Assembly: GCA_033032175.1 (NCBI GenBank)
Contig: CM065304.1
Coordinates: 15,252,001-15,316,000, forward strand
Direction: 5' to 3'
Source of the DNA: Saturnia japonica
Taxonomy: Eukaryota > Arthropoda > Insecta > Lepidoptera > Saturniidae
Length of the DNA stretch: 64,000 nt
Part shown: positions 13,201 to 22,590 of the stretch, one piece after another
Layout of the letters: every line of letters begins with the position of its first letter
Position numbering within the stretch: the first letter of the stretch is position 1
Made by a program: the position numbers and the translations under genes
The notes under the pieces: model-generated
What the model was told of the DNA's origin: nothing
The model's database searches: none
The model's input: the letters and a program-made list of their open reading frames with translations, nothing else

Positions 13201-16027
13201 GATTTTTCTTTGACATCATTCTTTTTACAAAATGGAAAACTTAAAATATCACATTGTTTACAAATATGAGTTCCACTGTGGCATCAGTGGTACAGAAAAA
13301 GCTTAAAGAAGTAATGATGTGTATAAGGAAGTTGCTGTAATAGAAAGCACATTACCCTTTTGGTTCCAAAGTTTTCATTCTGAAAATTTTGACCTATGAA
13401 AAAACCCCTGTGGACGGCCAGAGACCCTAGTTGATAATGAAGAATTAAAGATGATTGTGGAAGCGGATCCATTATAAACCACGTCAGAGTTAGCGGCAGG
13501 CTCTGGTTTGAGTGATAACACAATTTTAATTGAAACTTGAAAGAAATTTGCTAAGTAAAAAAGCTCGAGAAATGGATACCACATGAATTGACTGAAGTAC
13601 ACCAACAAACAAGCATTAAGTGCTGTGTTAGATTACTCAATGGTCATAGTAATGATGGAATTTTGAATTGTATTGTTACTGTTGACAAAAAATGGATCCT
13701 TTACCACAATCGGAAATGCTCATCAAAGTGCTTGTACCCAGGAGAACCGGTTAAAACCTGAACCTAGTGAAACTTGACTCAGTGAGTGTTTGATGGATCA
13801 GTGCTGGTGTCATATACTACAGCTTCCTAAGATCTGATCAGACAATAACGGCAGATCTGTATTGTCAACAATTGCAAAAACCATGATGGAAAAGCTAGCC
13901 ATTAAACAATGTAGACTGGTCAATCTTTTTAACCCACTGCTGCTTCAAGACAACATTAGACTCCATAGTTCATGACAGACGGTTCATAAATTAGGCGAAC
14001 TGTGATTAGAATGTCTCCGAACACCACCAATCTCCCCGGACCTTGCTCCAATAGATTACCACTTTTTTCGGAATTTGGACAATTTCTTGCAAGGAAAAAA
14101 ATTCAATCCCCATGAGGCTGTCCAAAATTGCCTTCAAAGATTTTGTTGATTCTCGCTCCTACAATTTTTTCAGCAATAGAGAATAATGGGTACATACTTT
14201 GATTGCTTAAATGTATAATTGGCTTGGATTTAGAATCGTTTGGCACGAATTTTGGCTTGAAAGTGGTTGAAGTAGATATAGAATTATTCCCCGATTATAA
14301 CGTAACTAGTCCCATTACAAGGTAATTAGCCGTTTTCGAGAAAATTAATAAAAACTATCTTAACCTCAAACCTTACAAAACACGAAAATGACGTTTATTT
14401 AGAGATACCAGATGAACAAATACTAAAATAGTTCGAAAATTGTGACAAAGTTGTACCTTTTTTAGTTTAATAAATTACCAATAGCACACATTAAAGAAAT
14501 TCATAATATTTTGATAGTAATAAATGTTTATAAATACATAAAATAAAAATCATAATTAAGCAATTTACTAGTATAATGTCATTTTGTTATTTCGGTAATT
14601 TTTAGTAATTGTTACTACATTTTCTTAAATTTCATGAGTTGGCAACTCAATTTAAGGCCACTTGACTTTTATACAAAGGTTGTTTTGTTTGCACCGATTT
14701 TCTTTCACAATTGATTTACGTACTTTCGTGTAGTTAGCCACGACAAATGTATGGGAATAGGCAGCCTGAATAATTTTTTGACGTATTTTATCGTCAGTTT
14801 ACTACCATACATACGGATTACTGGCGGGCATATAGTTGTTTAGGGGGATCATGGTTTCATCCATTGCAAAGTCAACCACAGTGACCCAGAAAATCCCTTT
14901 GTGGCTGGGGACGGCACGCACACAACACATTGAATCACAGTGGCGTGTCATAAAACAATATTTCCAAAAAGATAATTTTAATAATAGAGAAAATTTTACT
15001 GATTTATTATATGAATATCTGCAGAGACGCAATGTGATGAAACAAAAGAAAGATCCCTTTGAGGAATTAATTACATTTATAATAAATGAAAACATAGAAA
15101 ATGTGTTTTTTTATTGAAAAATTAAATTTACTAAAACTACAGTAGTACACTCCTGCCTAACCCTTCGGGGATACAGCCGAGAAAGTATGTTATGTTAAGG
15201 ATACTAAAGTTTTATGTAAATTTTAGTAATTTGTTGACAAATAGGTAGCGAGTAGCGACCGAAGGGAGGAAAGGTCTTGCGATATGTGCAAGCATGAGCC
15301 GAGCGAGCGAAGCGAGCGTACTGCGACAGCGGTCGGCGAGTGCCAAGTCCTAATATTATCACTTATCATGTTTATTGTGAGTAAAATCCCATCAAAATCT
15401 TGAATTTAACTTTAAAACATAAAACCTAATAATGTCAGAGGGTGGGTGGCTGCCCCCATCAACCTCCCTTATCCATTTCTTGCCTCTAATATTACAAGAG
15501 ATTGCAAAATGTGGAAATTTCAGATTTGACCTTGAAATTTTGAACCCCTATAACTTAGCTATGGTGAGTTACCTTGTAACGGGAGTAGTGTCATAGGGTT
15601 TAGGGGCACCGCCCCCACCCAACACCCCCGCTCCCGTACCCCTCCGCGTGCCAAACGATTATAAATTTTAACCAAAAATCAATCCGTTAGAATACGTACT
15701 ACATATAGTATTTTATCAAGGATAATGCTACTATTGCAAGATAGTTTAATTTAAAATATTTCAAGGTAAGTAATAGTCTCTTTGACACCGGCGGTACACC
15801 TTTATTTTGTAATCAGCAATTTAAATGTATAATGAGACCGAATAGAAGGTAGTTTTAAAGGAACTCAGATTACTTACCAACTTCCCACCATAAAACAGTC
15901 TTTGCAATTTCGGTTCAACGTCAAATTTCTCTTGAATTATACGACGAAATTTTTCTATTTTAGTTATCTTGGATTCTACAACAACCACAGCTTCCGGTTT
16001 TCCAAATACTCTTACACGGACGTGCAT
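2133..16027 (-). CDS. UHRF1: UHRF1 (ubiquitin-like, PHD and RING finger protein), 5' four coding exons
   Basis: UHRF1 reads histone H3 and hemimethylated CpG and recruits DNMT1 in the nucleus. Four minus-strand exons join in frame with consensus splice sites: 16027-15878, 5913-5745, 2937-2574 and 2273-2133. Together they encode about 274 residues. Exon 1 starts with [10 protein letters not shown], ends at FYGGKL, and carries the first 50 residues of the N-terminal ubiquitin-like domain. Exon 2 completes it ([20 protein letters not shown]) and adds an acidic linker. Exon 3 opens the tandem Tudor domain ([20 protein letters not shown]) and has a Ser/Lys-rich insertion. Exon 4 holds [10 protein letters not shown]...VNYNPQEP of the second Tudor part. 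Introns follow phases 0, 1 and 2, each consistent with the flanking exon. The next donor is GTGCGT at 2132; the PHD, SRA and RING parts lie left of the window. Intron 1 is ~10 kb and contains an opposite-strand gene plus several transposons. No stop codon interrupts the exons, so the gene looks functional. Confidence 0.92.
3227..4715 (+). pseudogene. IS630/Tc1-mariner superfamily transposase relic with a spliceosomal intron
   Basis: It starts at [11 protein letters not shown] (3227) and codes a short N-terminal region ([20 protein letters not shown]). A likely intron runs 3360-3473 (ACAG|GTTAGC to TTGTAG|GTGTTG), and splicing restores the frame to [13 protein letters not shown]. Further on the frame is broken by several stops and shifts, but a DDE-type core remains: [10 protein letters not shown] (~3880), [11 protein letters not shown] (4145-4180) and [14 protein letters not shown] (4375-4425). 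An acidic C-terminal tail ([16 protein letters not shown]) reaches ~4715. D, D and E at these positions fit the IS630/Tc1-mariner superfamily; the exact family is not identified. The gene is dead but young enough for the motifs to be legible. It lies in intron 2 of UHRF1, antisense to that gene. Terminal inverted repeats were not securely found. Confidence 0.75.
4716..5387. other. AT-rich intronic sequence, nothing recognised
   Basis: Part of UHRF1 intron 2, between the transposase relic and the MITE. I see no coding signal, RNA gene or clear repeat here. Confidence 0.5.
5388..5552. mobile_element. MITE with ~31 bp terminal inverted repeats
   Basis: The left end CCACTGATGCGGAGCGAGGC (continuing TGCGGAGCTGT, 5388-5418) is the inverted complement, with about four mismatches, of the right end at 5522-5552 (ACAGCTCTGCAACCTCGCTT...AGTGG). 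A third partial copy of the end motif, CCACTGATGCGGAGCTGA, lies internally at ~5464. The element is only ~165 bp, without coding capacity, so it is a non-autonomous element. It lies ~190 bp downstream (in the gene's direction) of UHRF1 exon 2. The target duplication is not clear, so the superfamily is not assigned. Confidence 0.7.
6120..7170. repeat. Long foldback: ~0.5 kb inverted-repeat arms with a short loop
   Basis: The left arm (about 6120-6610) and right arm (about 6680-7170) are imperfect reverse complements, with landmarks in mirrored order. TAGTAGGATGAAAC (6169) pairs with GTTTCATCCTACTA (7116). TGATCTGAGGTCGGGAAGTG (6237) pairs with CACTTCCCGACCTCAGATCG (7045). GGTAAAAAACGGTTTA pairs with AACCATTTTTTACC, and TTTTTATGTCCCAAACACAC pairs with GTGTGTTTGGGACATAAAAA. 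The spacer is only ~60-70 bases. Both arms contain A/T homopolymers. There is no open reading frame. It lies in UHRF1 intron 1, ~200 bases upstream (in the gene's direction) of exon 2. It could be a foldback element or two head-to-head insertions of one MITE. Confidence 0.8.
7171..9294. other. UHRF1 intron / upstream region of the nested gene; no coding feature
   Basis: AT-rich sequence with no exon I can defend. The LisH-coding first exon of the nested TBL1-like gene should lie here or further left on the plus strand, but I could not recognise it. A group of ATCGAT-containing sites near 8.03-8.21 kb is listed separately. Confidence 0.4.
8033..8210 (+). promoter_or_regulatory. Candidate promoter region with DRE-like TATCGATA motifs
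   Basis: A perfect TATCGATA lies at 8145-8152, with TATCGATC at ~8033 and ATCGATTT at ~8208. TATCGATA is the DREF-binding DNA-replication-related element known from Drosophila housekeeping promoters. The cluster is ~1.1 kb upstream of the first recognised exon of the TBL1-like gene. This is speculative: no initiator or 5' exon was identified. Confidence 0.2.
9295..11516 (+). CDS. TBL1/ebi-like WD40-repeat protein (transducin beta-like 1), nested in UHRF1 intron 1
   Basis: TBL1/ebi is the WD40 subunit of nuclear-receptor corepressor (NCoR/SMRT-HDAC3) complexes. Six exons join in frame: 9295-9416, 9494-9648, 10322-10442, 10518-10670, 10758-10949 and 11016-11516 (stop TAA). All have GT-AG borders and compatible phases. 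Exon 2 has the first blade ([17 protein letters not shown]) and ends in NNSTAR; exon 3 resumes IWDVSDNE. Exon 4 carries [16 protein letters not shown], exon 5 [10 protein letters not shown] with [11 protein letters not shown], and exon 6 the family hallmark [20 protein letters not shown], with the last blades ending [11 protein letters not shown]. Against usual TBL1 the sequence is divergent, especially the exon 3 loop ([18 protein letters not shown]) and exon 1. The LisH/F-box-like N terminus is missing from what I can see. No stop interrupts ~414 codons, so selection seems to keep it; a fast-evolving paralog is likely. Confidence 0.9.
10024..10270 (+). repeat. Dispersed repeat copy inside the TBL1-like gene, with an AT microsatellite
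   Basis: It begins ACATCAGCTATCTGCCGGTA and runs through CCGGAAGAAACAGACAGACAG to TTATTTGTATAGATT. The last ~65 bases match 2022-2093. An (AT)n tract occupies about 10169-10206. It lies in the third intron shown of the TBL1-like gene (9649-10321). I recognise the sequence as typical of lepidopteran interspersed repeats but cannot name it. Confidence 0.55.
11621..11626 (+). promoter_or_regulatory. Candidate poly(A) signal (ATTAAA) of the TBL1-like gene
   Basis: ATTAAA lies ~105 bases after the stop codon at 11516, with AT-rich sequence following. It is a common variant hexamer and the position is reasonable for a short 3' UTR. Confidence 0.4.
11640..13250. other. AT-rich intronic sequence, nothing recognised
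   Basis: Part of UHRF1 intron 1, between the end of the nested gene and the mariner relic. Short open frames here have no recognisable motif. A slightly GC-richer patch at 12640-12790 has no identifiable content. Confidence 0.5.
13255..14225 (+). pseudogene. mariner transposase relic (mellifera-like subfamily)
   Basis: Translated fragments in shifting frames follow the order of a mariner transposase. An HTH part lies near 13260-13560. [14 protein letters not shown] is at ~13575, [17 protein letters not shown] with the first catalytic Asp at ~13675, and YPGEPVKT at ~13735. [15 protein letters not shown]...MMEKLAI lies at ~13840-13900, then a degraded DN region, and finally [20 protein letters not shown] at ~14025. 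Many stops and frameshifts make it inactive. It lies in UHRF1 intron 1, directly left of the Merlin element. A second, shorter relic of the same subfamily is at 51870-52420. Confidence 0.8.
14233..15663 (+). mobile_element. Merlin (IS1016/ISXO2-type) DNA transposon, copy 1, with matching ends
   Basis: The outer ends match as inverted repeats: AATCGTTTGGCACG at ~14234 and CGTGCCAAACGATT at 15647-15660. A second, inner pair also matches: ACTAGTCCCATTACAAGGTA at 14306 and its complement ending near 15593. The element carries the 3' part of an ISXO2-like transposase (14830-15117) and a GC-richer tail (15240-15350) with the repetitive GAGCGAGCGAAGCGAGCG. It ends only ~215 bases from UHRF1 exon 1, inside intron 1. 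Copy 2 at 18619-19290 is in inverse orientation. Confidence 0.75.
14800..15117 (+). pseudogene. ISXO2-like (Merlin) transposase, C-terminal fragment
   Basis: The open stretch ends at 15117 and contains the family signature [18 protein letters not shown], equivalent to the GTHTQ-IER-WR motif of ISXO2-like transposases, followed by a C-terminal helix-rich part ([20 protein letters not shown]). Just upstream, the equivalent of IHTDxWRAY is recognisable in a broken frame (~14812-14835). The N-terminal half is not legible. The element is inactive. Confidence 0.75.
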
Positions 16028-16387
16028 TTTAGAAATATTTAGAAATCGTACAAAGTTTAAACTTTTACAAACTACAAACCATAGAGTAACTACAAACGAA
16101 GAAAAAAGTTACTTCTAGCTAGGGATATGCAAAAAGTATCGAAACCTGAGTAGCATCAATTCTTTCGGTTCGATACCTAGTATACTAGGAATCGATACTT
16201 TCTCAATTACCGAAATATTTATTCTTTTTTTTAATTACGTACAAAACACGATAAAATGATTATGTATTGAGAAATTTAATAATTCTGTGTAATTATCTAA
16301 TGGCAATATTAGCTTTTGTTTGGTTAGTTTTAAATGTATAGTTAAAAAGTAAATTCTGTTCGTTGAGTGTCAGCCTCTTTATAAGCT
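16028..16387. promoter_or_regulatory. UHRF1 upstream region with palindromes and an ATCGATA motif
   Basis: The region directly upstream of the UHRF1 start codon (16027, minus strand). It contains the perfect palindrome CCTAGTATACTAGG (16176-16189), next to AATCGATA (16190-16197), a near match to the DREF element. There is also a wider inverted pair GTATCGAAACC (16137) / GGTTCGATAC. This may be a promoter, which would suit a proliferation-linked gene, or a decayed MITE. No TATA box is evident. Confidence 0.3.
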
Positions 16388-16711
16388 TTGGTTTGTGAAT
16401 GTTATTTAAGTCGACAATATATAAAGATAGCATTAAGACTTCGTTCGGGGCACTATCCAACGGGAAGATTTGCGTATATCATGCGAAAAACAGAGTCACC
16501 CAACTGTAATGTATGTGGAAGGATCGATGACCTGCATCATGTACTGGCAGAGTGTGAAAAAAAAAGGATTGAAAGGGAGTCGCTGATGAATAATATGAGT
16601 TTAAAATGCAAAAACATAGGCAATTTTCACAGCATTTTGGCAGAACCGTGTTCGGATGAAGCCAAGATGTTGTACGACCTGGTAGTGCTGGCTCATCGGC
16701 GACTCTCTTGA
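16388..16711 (+). pseudogene. Non-LTR retrotransposon ORF2, 3' end only (post-RNase H CCHC region)
   Basis: The reading frame carries the typical C-terminal segment of APE-type non-LTR retrotransposons: ALRLRSGHYPTGRFAYIMR, then the zinc-knuckle-like CNVCGRIDDLHHVLAEC, then EKKRIERES. The N-terminal RT and nuclease are missing, so the copy is 5'-truncated near 16419 and the apparent start codon is fortuitous. The frame ends at 16711. Its 3' tail is probably the AGAAGAAGAAGAAGAAG run at 17750-17765, with other sequence inserted between. Confidence 0.75.
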
Positions 16712-17770
16712 TTTTCAATTAAAGATATATATCTCTCTTTTATATCTCGCTCAGAGCGAGAGATATCGGGCTCACTGATGTAATGATTTACAGAGCTGTT
16801 TGGTTGATAAAGAGCGAGATATATCTTACAAAAACAAATCTTACGATTTACAAAAACGTATAAAATTATTGTCAACTATTTTGTTTAGAATAGAGATATC
16901 TTGAAAAATATTATTCAAAGATTTGATTTCCATCATTCTTAACAATTAGCAGGCTAAAGTATGTCAATCTAGAAATGCAAAAGTATGTATTATAGAGATA
17001 GTCAAATTATTATTAAAACCTGTAATAACAACAATAAAACTGAAAAAGATCGTGTGAGTAACAAAATATGTTAGCGTATTTTAAAATCAGTGGCCATGGC
17101 TACATTTATATTGATTTGAATTGAAAAAATGTATATGTACATTGTCTACCTTAAAATATAAACATGTAATAAGTCAATATTTTTTTACAAATTTGCTAGT
17201 CACTTTAGAAAGTTTTTTTATGTATAGGTACCTAATAATGAACACAATCCGAAATACGTAGGTAACGATAATTATTTTTAGCGATACGAAGTTCAAAGTG
17301 CATGGGTCAAATCACGCGTGACATTAAACTAAATCCAAAATTAGAAATCTGAAACAAAAACCCTTAAAAATAAAAACACTTCAAACTACATAAATTACGG
17401 TAATTACGTAACCAATATTGTGCTTTATTATCAAGGTGTAACGTAAGTTTTCTTTTAATCATTAGTACCCGATCGCCTTTCCGCTCTCCGCTTGTTGGAT
17501 CGAGTTAGCTACCTATCTCTTTCTTAAGTAAGAATGTGTTGTATTTTTTATTCAACTGATCTGAATCGCTCTGATTATATCCGAGCGAACATTATTACTG
17601 AGAGCTAAAGAGCTAAAGATATACTTTACAAACAAGTGAGTTACTGATATACTCGCTCTTTTGTCGGGATTATATATCTTCTAATCTTTCGCTCGCGAGC
17701 GACACAACTCTATTATAGAGGTCATAGAGGACTGGTTGCCATGTTAGGAAGAAGAAGAAGAAGACATTTT
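16712..17770 (+). repeat. Probable 3' UTR of the non-LTR copy interrupted by an inserted repeat
   Basis: TTATAGAGGTCATAGAGGAC...TTAGGAAGAAG (17712-17765) looks like a retroposon 3' end with a GAA/AAG tail. Between it and the ORF end lie two clusters of GAGCGAG/CTCGCTC motifs with ATATATCT runs (16727-16825 and 17625-17705) in roughly inverted orientation. These suggest a nested MITE-like insertion of about 0.95 kb. The boundaries are uncertain. Confidence 0.35.
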
Positions 17771-18618
17771 GAAGTCTTTTATACTCTATTAACTGCTATT
17801 TTCAAAAATATGAAAAGCAAGAAATAAGCCATGGAATAGTTTGATATTCAAATTAGTGTATCAAAATTTTTCTTAACAAAAAAATTTCTTAAAAATTGAA
17901 CAATGTCTATTGTGGATTTTACTAAAGACGTATTTTAAAAGTCGATCTTATTTACAGTGATTAGTTTAAATAGTTTTTCTAGATAATACCTACTATGTAA
18001 AAAAAGTAATTATGTCAGTTTTCTGGTTTTAATAATGTACGGTGTGCTTATAATACGTCACCCGCCTTGGACAATATAGTTTTACAAAGTAGACGTTGAC
18101 ATTGGTATGCAGCGAGTTGCACGGACAAAAAGCTTCTTGGACAAAATGCTAATCTGAGGTCAATTAATTGAAGGATTTATTTTTGGAGTCAATAATATCG
18201 ATTGAATCAATTTAGTGACTTGATATTTCAACATAGAAATTTTAAATTAGATTTCTTCTGTTTTAATAATTATTATGATAAATAGTTTTTTAAAGCTTGA
18301 ATCTTTTAAATTCTATAAAATTTACAAGCGAAGGATTACATTTGAAATAATTAAAGTAAGACTCTTTGCAATCTGAATAATCTTTACAGCTGTAGCACAT
18401 CTCTCATTCCATCAAGGAACTGCTGATTTTTTTAGGTTTTTTAGAACAGACTTCAGATTTTCAATTATTAGTAATCTGTGGAATTGATTTTTCAAGCGCT
18501 TTCAAAATAATATGACAGAACTTTGTATACAATACAAGTGGGTAAGATGCCGAGTGGGAAAAATACCCCAGTGAACCATTCTCATGTTGTATTTAGGTAA
18601 AAACTGGGTTAAAAGTTA
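17771..18618. other. AT-rich sequence, nothing recognised
   Basis: No coding, RNA or repeat signal that I can support. Confidence 0.5.
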
Positions 18619-19290
18619 AAATCGTTTGGCTCGCTGAGTGGTACGGGAGGGTTTGTCTCTAAACCTTATGACACTACTCCCATTACAAGGTAACTCATCA
18701 GAGCTAAGTTCAAATTTGGAATTTTCACATCATGTAATTTCTTGTAAATTTAGAGGCAAGAAATGGACCAGGGAGGGCGACGGGAGCAGCCATCCACTCT
18801 CTGACGCTATTCCCATGAAGAAATGACCTTCATGGCCAGAGATATAGGGGTTTTTAAGATTTAAAGTAAAATTTAAGGTTTTGAAGGGATTTTATTCAGA
18901 ACAACCATGATAAGTGATAAAATTAGGACTTGGCACTCACTGGCCGATGCCGCGGCACACTCGCTTCGCTTGCTCGGCTTATGCTTACACTTATCGCAAG
19001 ACACCTAACAAGCTCATCACTGCCTTTGTCACTACTCGCTACCTATTTCTTGACAAATGACTAAAATTTACATAAAACTTTAGTATCCTTAACATAACAT
19101 ACTTTCACGCCTGTATCCCCGAAGGGTTAGGCAGAGGTGTACTACTGTGGTTTTAGTAAATTTAATTTTTCAATAAAACAACACATTTTCTAACTTTTCA
19201 TGTAATATAAATGTAATTAATTGCCCTATTTAATTCCTCAAAGGGATCTTTCTTTTGTTTTGATCTTTTGTTTGTTTCATAGGCTTACAT
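18619..19290 (-). mobile_element. Merlin copy 2, truncated, inverted relative to copy 1
   Basis: Read on the minus strand, this repeats the right part of copy 1 (about 15050-15663). AAAATCGTTTGGCTCG at 18619 matches the outer end, and ACACTACTCCCATTACAAGG (18670) matches the inner inverted repeat. ATCACTTATCATG, CTTCGGGGATACAG and AATTCCTCAAAGGGATCTTT also match, the last inside the transposase 3' end at ~19240. It stops near 19290, with no other end visible. Arms of ~600 bases therefore flank UHRF1 exon 1 and its upstream region in inverse orientation. Confidence 0.75.
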
Positions 19291-20185
19291 TAAGTAAAAT
19301 ATTTGTGGCAATGTAATTTTTATATTCTCAAACCACGTTCCTTTACCTCGATTTGGTTTTGATTTGGCTCTACATGTGTTAGAACCTTATAAAAATAAGA
19401 ATAAAACTAAGTATTGTCTATGGGCATGTCGGTTGTCAAGTCTGCTGAAAGATAAAAATTTATAATAAAATAAAAGAAGTCGAAAAGTGTTTAATATTAT
19501 ATCATATATATTTTTTTTAACATCGCACAAAGAACCAAATATCATCAACGTGGACCTCTGTTACATACAGAAGATCCAACTGTTTTGTTTGTTTAATACT
19601 CAACATGCATTATCATTTCAAGTTGGCAGAACACCTTAACCAAGTTGGGCTCAGCTTTCTATTGACGTCCGTGGGGTGGTGATTAATTTTTTTACAGAAA
19701 GGTTACATTATTATAAGCACACACGCAAAGTTTCAACATGCGGAAACCCATAGTTTTTGAGAAAAATAATTAATTAAAATAAATTATTTTTGTATTGTCA
19801 ATCCCAACCTCAGATTATATAGAATTCACGGCATTGAAACGTTTCGTTTTACTTGGTTAAGTGGTCATACGTTCAGTAAAATTTTTATTTTATATAAATT
19901 TACGAAAATAATCATATTTTGTACTCATTTCAATAATTTATCATGCATATATATATTTACCAGTTTATATATATTAAATTATAGCATTATTTTCATTATG
20001 ATTCATACGAATTAAAATGTGTAGTGTTACAGTCTTTTGCGGGCTTGCAGAACGAAACGTAAAACTGACGCCATTTTGTTCTGTCGCTGTCAGTGTCATC
20101 GTTTATCGTCTCGGTAGAGAGTAGTATATTCTTTGGTTTATCGTTTGTGTCCCTAGCAGCCACTGGGTGCTGGGCATGATAGAAA
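19291..20185. other. AT-rich sequence, nothing recognised
   Basis: No supported feature. Part of it may be the decayed 5' half of the Merlin element that follows. Confidence 0.45.
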
Positions 20186-20189
20186 ATCC

Positions 20190-20597
20190 TCTGGTTATAT
20201 TGGTCTATGATAGAAAACGGGAAAGATGCTTTAAGATTAGAAGTGTGTCCCGATAATGATAGATCTCCGGAAATGTTGATGCCACTAATAAAAAAGCATG
20301 TGGAGGTAGGCACTGAAATCCATACCGATTTTTGGAGAGCCTATGATTGCCTACCTACATAAGAAGGTAAATCACAGTGACCCTATAAATAAATTTGTGG
20401 CACCAGAAGGGACACACACACAACGAATCGAAAGACACTGGCGAAATTTAATAGTGATGTTCCATAGGGATGGTTATAAAGGAAACTTCACAGACTGGCT
20501 CATAGAATATTCTTGGCGAAGAAAAATAAAAATAGCGCATAAAGATGTTTTTCAAGAATTAATTAACGCAATACAATATGTTTATAAAATTGATTAA
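20190..20597 (+). pseudogene. Merlin/ISXO2-like transposase fragment, different subfamily
   Basis: Frame 1 (about 20212-20355) reads EVCPDNDRSPEMLMPLIKKH, then EIHTDFWRAYDCL, the classic D-containing ISXO2 motif. After a stop and frameshift at ~20355, the frame at 20343-20597 gives KVNHSDPINKFVAPEGTHTQ followed by RIERHWRNL and a C-terminal YSWRRKIK segment. This order (VPDR-LLPLI / IHTDxWRAY / VNHSxxFV / GTHTQxIERxWR) is diagnostic. It is more divergent from copies 1 and 2 than they are from each other. The N terminus is lost. Confidence 0.8.
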
Positions 20598-20809
20598 AAA
20601 ATTGACGTCACAATAGACAATAATGCTCACATCAAGTTTAATGGGATTGTCAAAATTAGTTGCCAGAAAAAAATGCCAAAAATTATACAAATAAGTAGCC
20701 CTCACTGTGGTGCTACTACTAAAATTTATACCAATTTTGTAGGAATGCTTTAACTAAGTTACATCTGCTACACTCAGAACAACTCACCGGTGAGCAGAAA
20801 AATTCAAAT

Positions 20810-21330
20810 TACATAGCAGCTGCACTGTATTTCAAGCGGAACTTTACGCTATCCTCCAGGCCTGCATGTGGGCTTATAATTATAATCATACATACAACTT
20901 CGTTTACACTGATTCCATGTCATCCATCCAAGTGATTCAGAACCGCAGTAACACACACACACACCTTTTGGTCACGCAAATACACCACATTATATATTCG
21001 CATCCCGGATGTGTCCAGATTGTTTGGATCAGAAGCCATGTAGGAACTTTTGACTACAATGACTTCCCCATTACCTATATTAAGCATACTATAAGAGAAG
21101 AGAACTAAAACATTTGGCAATTCAGGTACCAAAGCGAGACACAAGGACAGCACACAAAACAACTTCTACTAACTCTCATTGATATCAAAACATTATTCAA
21201 ACATACACCAATAACTTTCACACTCACACAGCCATCAAAACATTATTTGCTTCTCGGGCAAAATATTACACTTTAGAGTTATTAAAAAGAGAGAGATGGT
21301 TTAAACATAATAAGAGGTTGTTTGCTGTGT
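20810..21330 (+). pseudogene. Non-LTR retrotransposon RNase H domain fragment
   Basis: A readable RNase H-like segment: CSVFQAELYAILQA-type sequence at ~20832-20862, then FVYTDSMSSIQVIQNRS (second acidic position) and VQIVWIRSHVGTFDYND (His-containing motif). The end of an ORF2-like protein may extend to ~21330 (LARAKYYTLELLKRERWF). The first part is frame-broken. No RT is attached, so this is a 5'-truncated or internally deleted copy. Confidence 0.65.
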
Positions 21331-21344
21331 AACACATGTTTTAG

Positions 21345-22055
21345 TTGCTAGTGTTCAATCGGATGATCACTGTCAGTGGTGGTTGTATCATATTATTAAA
21401 AAATAATTTAAAATTTAAAGACAGAAAAGATATAATATGTAGTCACTCAATAGACCATGTCTGTGAAGTGGCTTCTCCAGAGATGGAAGAATTTGTTATC
21501 TTATGTGTGTATAGACCTCCAGCATGTAACATTTTACAGTTCTTTAAAACTATGGCAGAAATTTTAATGAAAATATATAATACAAATAAGTCTGTTTTAG
21601 TCTGCGGTGACTTAATAAATAGCCTTCTTAGGGCCTAAATTGAATTTATTTTTATTTTGCTTACCATGAGACTTATAACTTTTTATTTTAATAAATATCC
21701 TTAACATGCACTCTCGTCTAATATAGATACTAATCTGCACCATAATAAAAGACATAAATACCATGCATGTGAGACAATTGCACTCCATCTACAATTTTTA
21801 CATAAATTCTTTTGCTTTTTAGATCCTCATATATATGATCAAATATACCCTATCCTTCACTATCCTAAAGAGGATCTGGAGATCGTTAGTTCAGGTTATT
21901 GTCCTTTTTTCAGACTCCAGACCTTACATTTTATTATTGCTTTTTGTATTTTTTGTTGATTTATATTGTAAAATCGTTTGGGTTTATAAGTATTAGATTA
22001 AGTTAATATTGTAAAGTGTGAGGTCAAGTAAATAAAAAGTTATTATTGTTATTAC
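21345..22055 (+). pseudogene. Non-LTR endonuclease fragment plus 3' UTR-like tail
   Basis: The open stretch 21345-21638 resembles the apurinic-type endonuclease of non-LTR elements: GGCIILLKNNLKFKDRKD, then FVILCVYRPPACN and VLVCGDLINSL (the GDFN-equivalent, with N displaced). RT is absent. After ~21640 the sequence is non-coding and ends in AATAAAAAGTTATTATTGTTATTAC (22032-22056), like a retroposon 3' end. It is probably an internally deleted element. Confidence 0.55.
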
Positions 22056-22590
22056 TTTTTTCAGGATATGGCGAAGACTCAAGATATTGAAGAATCAAAA
22101 TCAGGTCCATCCCAATTAACATTAATTAAACTGAATAAAGAAGACTCAAGACTAGAAGAAATAGTACTAAGAAAATAATATTAAGAAGAATTGTTGTATC
22201 TTGAGAAGAATTAATACAGTGAAATTTTATTGTGGTATCTGTGTGTCATTGTCTTCACAAGTGTTCAACCCGCCAGCAACCCAGTCCTCTCCGCTCCCGT
22301 GCTACGTCAGTGCCACGAGTGCCTACAGGAAGGCACCTCACTGCGTGTGTACCTTAATATTTCGCCCTCTTTACGCCTGGTAGGTTCGGGCGTGAGCAGG
22401 GTCGGTCACACGTAGCGAGAGGGGTTTGCACGCACTGGTTTCCAGACAGCTGGTTACCGTAGCGTGTATTCGCCGCCGGTTATACAGAGTTCGAGGGAAT
22501 CGTCTCCGACGCGTTCGCGCTCTCGGTGCAAGGTCCCGCTCTGTATTGTTGACGTAGCACATTTGTAACGGGTAACGCCGTGCCCGTATT

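Noticed and set aside
19996..20313. 105-codon minus-strand frame
   Set aside because: Antisense of the Merlin transposase, whose IHTDFWRAY motif reads on the plus strand.
20938..20965. (AC)n run as a regulatory element
   Set aside because: Short microsatellite inside an RNase H-coding relic.
22201..22562. Overlapping 60-63-codon frames on both strands
   Set aside because: GC-rich leader of a retrotransposon; no domain; mutually overlapping frames.
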